NCBI GenBank assembly: GCA_035565775.1
Contig: DATMRW010000027.1
Coordinates: forward strand, 298,720 to 362,719
DNA: 64,000 nucleotides
Reading direction: 5' to 3'
From: PRO6 sp035565775
GTDB lineage: Bacteria > Pseudomonadota > Alphaproteobacteria > Rhizobiales > Xanthobacteraceae
The translations under genes and the position numbers were made by a program. The notes beneath the pieces were generated by a model. It worked only from the letters and a program-made list of their open reading frames with translations, did no database searches and was not told the DNA's origin. Positions 34,691-41,427 of the stretch are shown here, piece by piece (the first letter of the stretch is position 1; every line of letters starts with the position of its first letter).

Positions 34691-35704
34691 CTAGTCCAGC
34701 ATCTCGGCCAGTTTCGGGCTGAGCCATTCATGGCGGCCGCTAGCGTCTTCGCTGATCAGGATTGCGGGGAGGCCCCGGTCGCTGGCGAAACGGAGGCCCT
34801 TCTCCGGCCCCATGGTCATCAGCGCGGTCGAATAGGCATCCGCCTCCATGCAGGAGTGATGCAGCACGCTTGCCGATACCATGCCATTGTCGATCGGCTC
34901 GCCGGTGCGCGGATCGATTGTATGGGAATAGCTGCGGCCCGCGGCATGGAAAGCGCGTTCGGTGCCGGAGGTGGCGATGGCGAGCTCGTGCAGCGCCACC
35001 ACCAGCGGTGACTGGCCGGACCCGGCGGCATCATGTTCGATCTCGACGAACCACGGCAGGCGGCCAGGCTTGACGCCGGCGCCGAACAGCTCGCCGCCGA
35101 CCTCGACAAGGAAATGCGAAACGCCGTGGCGGCGCAGCGACGCGCTGATGCGGTCGACCGCATAGCCCTTGGCAATCGATGACAGATCGAGAGACAGCCC
35201 GCCCGGCTGAATGATGGTGCCGTCTTCAATGGTGCCGAGCGCGCGCCAGCCGCAGCGCTCGCGCAGCGCGGCGACCTCCTCGGCATTGGGCCGCCCCGCA
35301 TTCGCCTTTGCAGGGCCAAAGCCCCAGCGATCGACCAGGCGTCCGAGCGTCGGATCGTAAGCGCCATCGGTCTCTTCGGCGATGCGGAGCGCGGCTGTCA
35401 GCACGTGGCGGAAGGCATCAGGAAGGGCAAATCTTGAGCCTGCGGGGGCGGCATTGAAGCGGTTGATGTTGGAGCCGGCTTCCCAGTTGCTCATCTCGCC
35501 GATGATCAGGTCGAGATCGCGCGTGATGAGGGCTTGCAGTGCGGCGGGACCGAACCCGGTCGGAAGCACGGCCTGAACCGACCAGCCGGTACCCATAGTC
35601 GGGCCGGCCAGGCGGGCGATCGCCCCTTTCGCCGGAACGTGCATGCTGTCCGGCGAAAGGTTGGTCGGTATCGCGACGCGCCGCTCGGCGCGCTGCGGCG
35701 TCAC
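34691..35704 (-). CDS. apbE: FAD:protein FMN transferase (ApbE)
   Basis: 337-residue ApbE flavinyltransferase, which attaches FMN to Thr/Ser of target proteins using FAD. Motifs: PTMGTGWSV near residue 33, MSNWEAGSNINRFN near 67 (FAD site), LDLSSIAKGYAVD near 178, HTIDPRTGEP near 260 and ADAYSTALMTMG near 288 (Mg site). The GTG at 35704 is chosen because CGGAATAA lies just upstream and it starts 5 bases after the DUF4198 stop codon; TTG 35707 is an alternative. No signal peptide or lipobox is seen, so it may act inside the cell or start further downstream. The likely target is the DUF2271 protein of the same operon. Confidence 0.9.
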   Translation of the reverse strand: MTPQRAERRVAIPTNLSPDSMHVPAKGAIARLAGPTMGTGWSVQAVLPTGFGPAALQALITRDLDLIIGEMSNWEAGSNINRFNAAPAGSRFALPDAFRHVLTAALRIAEETDGAYDPTLGRLVDRWGFGPAKANAGRPNAEEVAALRERCGWRALGTIEDGTIIQPGGLSLDLSSIAKGYAVDRISASLRRHGVSHFLVEVGGELFGAGVKPGRLPWFVEIEHDAAGSGQSPLVVALHELAIATSGTERAFHAAGRSYSHTIDPRTGEPIDNGMVSASVLHHSCMEADAYSTALMTMGPEKGLRFASDRGLPAILISEDASGRHEWLSPKLAEMLD

Positions 35705-35709
35705 CAAAA

Positions 35710-36522
35710 TTATTCCGGCAGTACTTCGAGGGTCGCGACATAGCTGGCGCGCCGCGAAGCGTCCTTCATCTTGGCGTTCTTGTCCGTCAGCGAAGCGCTG
35801 ATCCAGTACATCCCCGGGGTCGGCCACTTGATCGCGAAGGTGCCGGTTTCATCGGTGGTCACTTTCATGTCCTTGAGCTGGTCACGATAGCGGATGCCGC
35901 CGGGGACGACCTCGACGCTCAGATTGGCGGCCGGCGCGCCGTCGAGCGTCAGCTTGAACTTGGCTTCCTCGCCGGCAAACAGATTGTTCGGATGGGTGAC
36001 GGGCAGCATCTCCAGCCCGACGCCGGTCGGCCTCAGCGCTGTCTCCGTCGGCTTGCCCGAGGTGACGAACACTTCGATGCGGCCCTGCTGCTCAGTCTTG
36101 CGCACATCGGTCGCGCCCTCGGGCAGCGCCTTGTCGAGATCCTCGGCCTTGCCGCGCCAGCGCTTGGTCTCGCCGTTGAGCTTGTAGCTCGCGAACGCGC
36201 CCTGATTGATCACTGCGATCTTGTAGGTGCCGGGCTGGCCCAGCTTGACGTCGAAGGTGCTGCGATAGCGGCCCTTGGCAACGTTCTCGGCGCTTACCGG
36301 CGAGCCGTCGGGCGCCATGATCTTGAGGCCGTCGAGCTGCATCGGGTGGTGCTCGAAGTAGAAGAGATCGTTCGAGACGGCAGCATCGACCGTCACCCAG
36401 GCATCGTTGCCCGACAGGACCGTGGCCGACGGCAGCATCCACATCCGATGCGCCTGCGCGGAGACGGTGAGGGCGGTCAGCGCGGACACTGCGATCAGTG
36501 CGCGCTTGATGTGTTTGTTCAT
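35710..36522 (-). CDS. DUF4198-type periplasmic protein
   Basis: 270-residue exported protein: Sec signal peptide 1-24 (SAQA), then His25 directly at the mature N-terminus in HRMWMLPS, a spacing conserved in DUF4198 and suggestive of metal binding. The C-terminal ~90 residues have a beta-sandwich look (GAPAANLSVEVVPGGIRYRD, then TDETGTFAIKWPTPGMYWI). DUF4198 proteins are found beside iron, cobalt and nickel uptake genes. In this operon (PepSY - DUF2271 - DUF4198 - ApbE) it may hold or pass iron in the periplasm. Biochemical function is not established. RBS GGAGGATC precedes the ATG. Confidence 0.85.
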   Translation of the reverse strand: MNKHIKRALIAVSALTALTVSAQAHRMWMLPSATVLSGNDAWVTVDAAVSNDLFYFEHHPMQLDGLKIMAPDGSPVSAENVAKGRYRSTFDVKLGQPGTYKIAVINQGAFASYKLNGETKRWRGKAEDLDKALPEGATDVRKTEQQGRIEVFVTSGKPTETALRPTGVGLEMLPVTHPNNLFAGEEAKFKLTLDGAPAANLSVEVVPGGIRYRDQLKDMKVTTDETGTFAIKWPTPGMYWISASLTDKNAKMKDASRRASYVATLEVLPE

Positions 36523-36538
36523 GGTCGATCCTCCGTCG

Positions 36539-37051
36539 TCAGGGGGTGAGCGTCAAGGTCACATTGCCGATTTCGTGTTCGCCCTTGGCCTCCGCAGAGG
36601 TCGGAGCCTTCGGCGGCCATTGGAACGGGATTTTCAGCAGCTCGCGCCCGCCGACTTCACGCGCGGCCTCGACCACCAGCACATATTCGCCGGAGCCGAG
36701 CTTGGAGAGCGGCGTCTTGCCGGCGTCGAAGGTGAGCTTGTGCGTGCCGGGCGGCCGCGTCGGCGAGCTGAGACCGTCGCTCGGCATCGTCAGCTCGCGG
36801 CCGGTGCGGCGCCACCATTGCCGCATATCCTTCAGCCACTTCGTGCCTTCGTCATTCTTGAGCTTGACGTCGTACCAGACCGCGAGGTTGGTGATCTGGC
36901 TGCCGTCCTTGCTTTCGATCCAGAACGCCACATAGGGTTTGTGATACTCGGCGACGTTGAGGCGCGGAATGTCGATGGCGATGACAGCGCTGCCCGCCAG
37001 CGCCGGTGCCGTCATCAGGCCGGTCATGGCCGCGGAAATCATCAGTCGCAT
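36539..37051 (-). CDS. DUF2271-type exported protein, candidate flavoprotein
   Basis: 170-residue protein with a signal peptide (1-19, PALAG). The rest fits DUF2271: YVAFWIESKDG...VWYDVK at 40-63, a Trp/Arg patch (MRQWWRRTG, 76-84), PPGTHKLTFDAG near 100-111 and GEYVLVVEAAREVGG near 121-135. Residues 92-98 read D-G-L-S-S-P-T, close to the D-x-x-(S/T)-G-A-T flavinylation motif used by ApbE, with Thr98 as the possible acceptor but with Gly-Ala replaced by Ser-Pro. With PepSY and ApbE genes in the same operon it may be an electron carrier for iron reduction. ATG 37051 has GAGG upstream. Confidence 0.82.
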   Translation of the reverse strand: MRLMISAAMTGLMTAPALAGSAVIAIDIPRLNVAEYHKPYVAFWIESKDGSQITNLAVWYDVKLKNDEGTKWLKDMRQWWRRTGRELTMPSDGLSSPTRPPGTHKLTFDAGKTPLSKLGSGEYVLVVEAAREVGGRELLKIPFQWPPKAPTSAEAKGEHEIGNVTLTLTP

Positions 37052-37062
37052 AGAACAGAACC

Positions 37063-37716
37063 TCACTGATGGGCAAACAGGACAAGCAGCAGCATCGGCA
37101 CGATCAGGCCGAGGCCGACCATGGGCCACGTCGCAGGCCGCCGCGACGCGTGGAATTTCAGGAGCAGCAGACCGGTGAGGCAGAACACCAGGCACGCTGC
37201 GGCAAAGATGTCGATGAACCAGCCCCAGACCGCGCCGGTGTTGCGACCCTTGTGGAGATCGTTGAGATAGGCAATCCAGCCGCGATCGGTGCGCTCGTAA
37301 GAGACCTTGCCGCTGTCGCGATCGATGCTCAGCCAGGCGTCGCCGCCGGCGCGCGGCAAGGCGACGTAAATTTCGTCGGCCGACCATTCGTGGCTGCGCT
37401 CATCGATCTTCACGGAGAGGTTTTCGGAAATCCACGCGCGCAGACTTGCAGGCAACGGCTGCTTGATCGTTTCGGGCGCGGCCTTCAGGTCGCTGAGCAG
37501 CGGGGCCGACAACTGGCCACCGCGCGTGACAACGGCCGGGCGGGATTCGATCTGGCTGGCGTGATTGAGCGTGATGCCGGTGAAGGCAAAGACGATCATG
37601 CCGATCATGCAGAGAGCCGAACTCACCCAATGCCACTGATGGAATTGCTTGAGCCAGAACGCGCGTCGCTGCTTCTGCTGCCACAACCGATCCGCGTCGT
37701 CCATTCGCTCGCCCAT
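37063..37716 (-). CDS. PepSY-associated membrane protein
   Basis: About 217 residues with membrane helices at the N-terminal side (residues ~29-50, SALCMIGMIVFAFTGITLNH) and a C-terminal pair (~168-215). Between them is a PepSY-like periplasmic domain (WLSIDRDSGKVSYERTDRGWIAYLNDLHKGRNTG). The conserved His residues at helix ends (FHQWHW, LNH, DLHKG) match the two-haem-like His pattern of PepSY transmembrane ferric reductases, which is inference. It is the first gene of the PepSY-DUF2271-DUF4198-ApbE operon. The start is uncertain: ATG 37716 or 37704; the frame is open to 37851. It may pass electrons across the membrane to the DUF2271 protein. Confidence 0.82.
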   Translation of the reverse strand: MGERMDDADRLWQQKQRRAFWLKQFHQWHWVSSALCMIGMIVFAFTGITLNHASQIESRPAVVTRGGQLSAPLLSDLKAAPETIKQPLPASLRAWISENLSVKIDERSHEWSADEIYVALPRAGGDAWLSIDRDSGKVSYERTDRGWIAYLNDLHKGRNTGAVWGWFIDIFAAACLVFCLTGLLLLKFHASRRPATWPMVGLGLIVPMLLLVLFAHQ

Positions 37717-37874
37717 ACCCGAAGTGTGATTGCGCCCGCGCGGATACACAGACACTGAGGCCAAAGATGCGCGCCCCGGCAAAGCACGCCGATATTGCGT
37801 CAGCATGAGCGCCCGGCCTCGCCAGCATTGATGCTGGGCGTTTGTAGCCAACGCATCTGCGCTTCGCTACAGCT

Positions 37875-37899
37875 CCAGTTTAGGTTCGTTCAAAACTGG
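37875..37899. promoter_or_regulatory. Inverted repeat upstream of PepSY-ApbE operon
   Basis: CCAGTTT - 11 bases - AAACTGG, perfect 7-base arms with GTTC-type inner bases, about 160 bases before the PepSY start on the minus strand. Iron-regulator binding is a reasonable guess from the operon's role, but the arms do not match the 31291-31305 element closely. Confidence 0.35.
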
Positions 37900-38043
37900 A
37901 CCACGCGACGAAGCGCCGTCTCTTGCTTCGTTGCGTCTGCATCGGATGATGGTTGCGAAATTGCAGCCGGAGTACTTTCTTAGAATGGCTCTAAGCCAGT
38001 TGCCGCATCGGGTAATTTCTTGCGCTGTCAGAACACTGAGGCA

Positions 38044-38076
38044 CAAAAAAATCGCCGGGCTTGCGGCCCGGCGATT
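38044..38076 (-). terminator. Rho-independent terminator of aldehyde dehydrogenase gene
   Basis: On the minus strand a perfect 11-base stem AATCGCCGGGC / GCCCGGCGATT (loop CGCAA) is followed by a run of seven T. It begins 25 bases after the aldehyde dehydrogenase stop codon. Confidence 0.88.
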
Positions 38077-38100
38077 GTCCTTTTGTGAAGCAAAAAATGA

Positions 38101-39531
38101 TCAGGCGGCGCTGAAGCCGGCGATCGCCTTGACCTCGAGGCAATCCTCGAAGCCGGCCTTGCCCCATTCGCGACCGTTGCCCGACTGCTTGTAGCCGCCG
38201 AACGGTGCGGTCCGCTCGTTCGGCACGCCGTTGAGGTTGACGTTGCCCGCGCGGATCCTGCGTGCGAATTCGCGCGCCTTCTCCACGGATCCGGCCGAGA
38301 CGTAGCCCGCCAGACCATAGGGCGTATCGTTGGCGATACGGACGGCTTCTTCCTCGTCGTCGTAGCCGATGATCACCAGAACCGGCCCAAAAACTTCCTC
38401 GCGGGCGATGGTCATGTCGTTGGTGACGTTGGTGAAGACCGTCGGGCGGACATAGAAGCCCTTGTTGACGCCCTCCGGCAGGCCCGGACCGCCGGCGACG
38501 ACGGTCGCGCCTTCCTCGATGCCCTTGTTGATCAGGCCCTGAATCTTGTCCCACTGAATCTTGGAGACGACCGGGCCGATATTGGTGCCTTCCGCGCGCG
38601 GATCGCCCGCCTTGGTCTTTTCGGCGACCGCCTTCGCGATCTCCGCGACCTCACCCATTTTCGACATCGGCACGATCATCCGGGTCGGCGCGTTGCACGA
38701 CTGGCCGGAGTTGTTGAAGACGTGCGCGACGCCGCCGCTCACCGCCTTCTGCAGGTCCGCGTCTTCGAGAATGATGTTGGGCGACTTGCCGCCGAGCTCC
38801 TGGCTGACACGCTTGACGGTCGGCGCCGCGCGCTGCGCGACGTCGATGCCGGCACGGGTCGAGCCGGTGAAGGAGATCATGTCGATGTCCGGGTGCTCGC
38901 TCATGGCGGCGCCGACCTCGGGGCCAAGGCCGTTGACGAGGTTGAACACGCCCTTGGGCACGCCGGCTTCATCGAGGATCTCGGCAAGGATCAGCGCCGA
39001 GGTCGGGGTGAATTCCGACGGCTTGAGAACCATCGTGCAGCCGGTGGCGATCGCCGGCGCGATCTTGCAGGCCATCTGGTTGAGCGGCCAGTTCCACGGG
39101 GTGATCATGCCGATCACGCCGATCGGCTCGCGCACCACCATCGCCGAGCCGACCGGCTCTTCGAAGACGAAGCTCTTCAGCACCTCGAGCGTCGAGACGA
39201 AGTGGCCGAGGCCCGCGCCGGCCTGGAAACGCTCGGCGAAGGGCAGCGGTGCGCCCATCTCGTCGGACACAGCGGCGCCGAGATCCTTCATGCGGGTCTT
39301 GTAGACCGCGATGATGCGCTCCATCAGCGCAATGCGCTCCTCGCGACTGGTGCGGGAGAAGGTTTCGAATGCCCGCTTGGCGGCCGCGACGGCCTTGTCG
39401 ACATCCGCCTTGGAACCGAGGGCGACCTCGTACATCGGCTCTTCGGTTGCAGGATTTACTACCGGCGTCGTCTTTTTGACGACGGGATCAACCCAGGCCC
39501 CATCGATGTAAAACTGCATGCGGTTGACCAT
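38101..39531 (-). CDS. NAD(P)-dependent aldehyde dehydrogenase
   Basis: 476-residue cytoplasmic aldehyde dehydrogenase with catalytic Glu245 (QELGGKSPN) and Cys279 (NSGQSCNAPTR). The cofactor-site PWNWPLNQ near 145 and FTGSTRAG near 221 are also present. The NAPTR after the catalytic Cys and the RIRAGNVNLNG tail resemble the group that includes 3-succinoylsemialdehyde-pyridine and related short-chain semialdehyde dehydrogenases; the substrate cannot be fixed. GAGG 8 bases before the ATG supports the start. The gene is single, ending at a strong terminator; its upstream region holds an 11-base tandem repeat. Confidence 0.92.
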   Translation of the reverse strand: MVNRMQFYIDGAWVDPVVKKTTPVVNPATEEPMYEVALGSKADVDKAVAAAKRAFETFSRTSREERIALMERIIAVYKTRMKDLGAAVSDEMGAPLPFAERFQAGAGLGHFVSTLEVLKSFVFEEPVGSAMVVREPIGVIGMITPWNWPLNQMACKIAPAIATGCTMVLKPSEFTPTSALILAEILDEAGVPKGVFNLVNGLGPEVGAAMSEHPDIDMISFTGSTRAGIDVAQRAAPTVKRVSQELGGKSPNIILEDADLQKAVSGGVAHVFNNSGQSCNAPTRMIVPMSKMGEVAEIAKAVAEKTKAGDPRAEGTNIGPVVSKIQWDKIQGLINKGIEEGATVVAGGPGLPEGVNKGFYVRPTVFTNVTNDMTIAREEVFGPVLVIIGYDDEEEAVRIANDTPYGLAGYVSAGSVEKAREFARRIRAGNVNLNGVPNERTAPFGGYKQSGNGREWGKAGFEDCLEVKAIAGFSAA

Positions 39532-39845
39532 AGCGAAACCTCACTCGTTGATTGGTTTTATTGGAAACGGCGTTTCTCGTTGCCCTTCGGGCGATTGCTT
39601 GTCGTTGCACCTTCAAGTGTCGTCCAAGTGTCGTCGTTTGTCGTCGTGCCCGTCGAGGCATTCTTGCGCCGCGCAAGTGTTGCGAGGAACAGGCGGTGGG
39701 GAGATCGATCGGGGCGACGCCCATTTCGACGTCAGGCGAAGAGTTTAGGGTTGGCTTTCGCGCGTGGCAATTGACGTTTTCGCCGCGCCCGGTTGCGCGA
39801 AAGCATGCGTGAGCGCGTGGCGGCGATTGCCGCCCGCGCAGGTCA
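39532..39845. promoter_or_regulatory. Promoter region of aldehyde dehydrogenase, with tandem repeat
   Basis: 314 bases between the aldehyde dehydrogenase start and the reductase stop codon (same strand). I see no gene in it. It holds the tandem repeat at 39614-39635, which is followed by a partial third copy (GTTTGTCGTC). No clear -35/-10 pair stands out. Confidence 0.45.
39614..39635. repeat. Two perfect tandem copies of an 11-base unit
   Basis: CAAGTGTCGTC occurs at 39614-39624 and 39625-39635, directly abutting, with a degenerate third unit at 39636-39645. An 11-base period puts each unit on the same DNA face, as expected for cooperative regulator binding; it lies ~85 bases upstream of the aldehyde dehydrogenase ATG. 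Confidence 0.6.
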
Positions 39846-41102
39846 TCAGGCCGAGGCCACCGCGCTTTTGCGCAGGTCGAACGCCGGATCGGCAGCGTGT
39901 TCGCGCAGGATGTTGCCGCCCGCCGACAAAATTTTCCGGCCGACGACGTGATCCGCGGCGCGGTTGACGGATTCGACGGCAACGAGTTGCTCGCCGCGAT
40001 AGCAGAACACCGAGAAGGAGTTTTTCTCCGGCTCGCCGCGAATGACGGCGGCGTCGAAACCGTTGATCAGGCCGGCGATCTGCAGCTTGTCGGTGCCCTG
40101 ATCGCTCCAGAACCACGGCAGCGCATCGTAATGATGTGCCTTGCCGAGGAGGCGCGAGGCGACGCAGCGTGCCTGGTCGGTGGCGTTCTGCACCGACTCC
40201 ACCCGGGTGAGCCCGCCGACATGGCGCGACGGAAACAGCACGCCATCGCCGATGGCGGAAATCGCCGGATCATTGGTCAAAAGATGCTCGTCGACGATGA
40301 TGCCGCCGGCTTCGGCGTTGAGGCCGGCATCGCGTGCGATGTCGACATGCGGGATCACGCCGATGCCGGCGACGATGCAGTCGGCCGCGATGGTCGTGCC
40401 GTTGTCGAGCGTCAGCCCGCCCAGCTTGCCGGCGCGGCAGGCGACGTCGCGTATCTGCGTGCCGAAGTGGAAGCGCACGCCGCTGGCCTCGTGCTGGGCC
40501 TGGAAATAGCGCGAGATTTCCGGCGAGACGGCGCGGGCCATCAGCCGCGGGGCCATCTCGATGACATCGACCTCGAGCCCCTTGGCGCGGGCGGTCGCCG
40601 CGAATTCGAGGCCGATGAAGCCGGCGCCGACGACGGCGACATGGCGCACCTCGGGCAGGCGCTGGCGCAGCTGCTCGGTTTCTTCGAGGCTGCGGATATA
40701 GGCGATTGGCGCGGTGCAGCCGGGCAGGGTGAGCGGGCGGTTGGCCGCGCCCATCGCCAGCACGAGGTGATCGTAGCGAAGGGCGCCGTTCGAGGCGAGC
40801 TGCACTGTCCGGTCGCTCCGGTCGATCGCGATGGCGCGATCGGCGATCAGCTCGATTTTCTGGTCGGCGAAAAACTTGTCCGGCCGAAACATCAGGCTGT
40901 CGGCACCGCCGTCGCCCTTCAGGTAGGTCTTGGACAGCGGCGGGCGCTGATAGGGCAGGTGGGCTTCGGCATTGATCATCTGGATCTGGCCGTCATAGCC
41001 GCCCTGGCGGAGGGCGACGGCGAGCTGGAAACCGGCATGGCCGGCACCGACGATCACGACTGAGGGCGGCGGCGAAGAGGTTTGCGGCGAATTTTCAATC
41101 AA
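39846..41102 (-). CDS. Ferredoxin/rubredoxin reductase-like FAD flavoprotein
   Basis: About 418 residues, the length of NAD(P)H:ferredoxin reductases that serve cytochrome P450 and dioxygenase systems. The FAD motif GAGHAG is at 19-24 and the NAD motif VVGAGFIGLE near 148. PYQRPPLSK near 48 (typical of the ferredoxin reductase family) and the ...AIGDGVLFPSRH C-terminal FAD site are present. The start is uncertain: no ATG fits, and TTG 41102 begins exactly where the family starts; upstream sequence forms two hairpins. No ferredoxin or oxygenase gene is adjacent, so its electron acceptor is elsewhere. Confidence 0.88.
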   Translation of the reverse strand: MIENSPQTSSPPPSVVIVGAGHAGFQLAVALRQGGYDGQIQMINAEAHLPYQRPPLSKTYLKGDGGADSLMFRPDKFFADQKIELIADRAIAIDRSDRTVQLASNGALRYDHLVLAMGAANRPLTLPGCTAPIAYIRSLEETEQLRQRLPEVRHVAVVGAGFIGLEFAATARAKGLEVDVIEMAPRLMARAVSPEISRYFQAQHEASGVRFHFGTQIRDVACRAGKLGGLTLDNGTTIAADCIVAGIGVIPHVDIARDAGLNAEAGGIIVDEHLLTNDPAISAIGDGVLFPSRHVGGLTRVESVQNATDQARCVASRLLGKAHHYDALPWFWSDQGTDKLQIAGLINGFDAAVIRGEPEKNSFSVFCYRGEQLVAVESVNRAADHVVGRKILSAGGNILREHAADPAFDLRKSAVASA

Positions 41103-41427
41103 GGGACTGTCTTCATTCGATGAATCGGACAGCCCGGAGGCTGCCCTGGGACGTGTGATTGCCGCCTGATGCCATCGGGGGATGCCTCTGGGCCGCGCGG
41201 CGGAATGATAACTGAAATTTTCCGGCCGCTTCAACCGCCAAGCCTTTGGAACGGACGCCACACGGCATGGTGACGGGGATCGGAGGGCAGGGATACCGCC
41301 GAGATTGCGGCCTCTGCCTCAAAGCCGCCGTTGTGATAGAGTGGGCTGACATTGCCGGGCGCGGCCGCTCCGAAAATGCGATGCTTTCGTCGTTGCCAGC
41401 GGCCCGCCGGTTGATCCGGAGATCTGA
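41103..41427. promoter_or_regulatory. Divergent promoter region with two leader hairpins
   Basis: 325 bases without a credible gene. On the minus strand, just before the reductase start, lie a hairpin GGGCAGCC-TCCG-GGCTGTCC (41127-41146, one G-U) and a second 5-base hairpin TTCAT/ATGAA (41112-41124). For the plus strand, GGAG at 41418-41421 is the ribosome-binding site of the TIGR02302 gene. Confidence 0.45.

Noticed and set aside
37860..37900. GGTTCG-containing stretch resembling a tRNA T-arm
   Set aside because: No acceptor or anticodon stem can be drawn around it; the inverted repeat is better explained as an operator.
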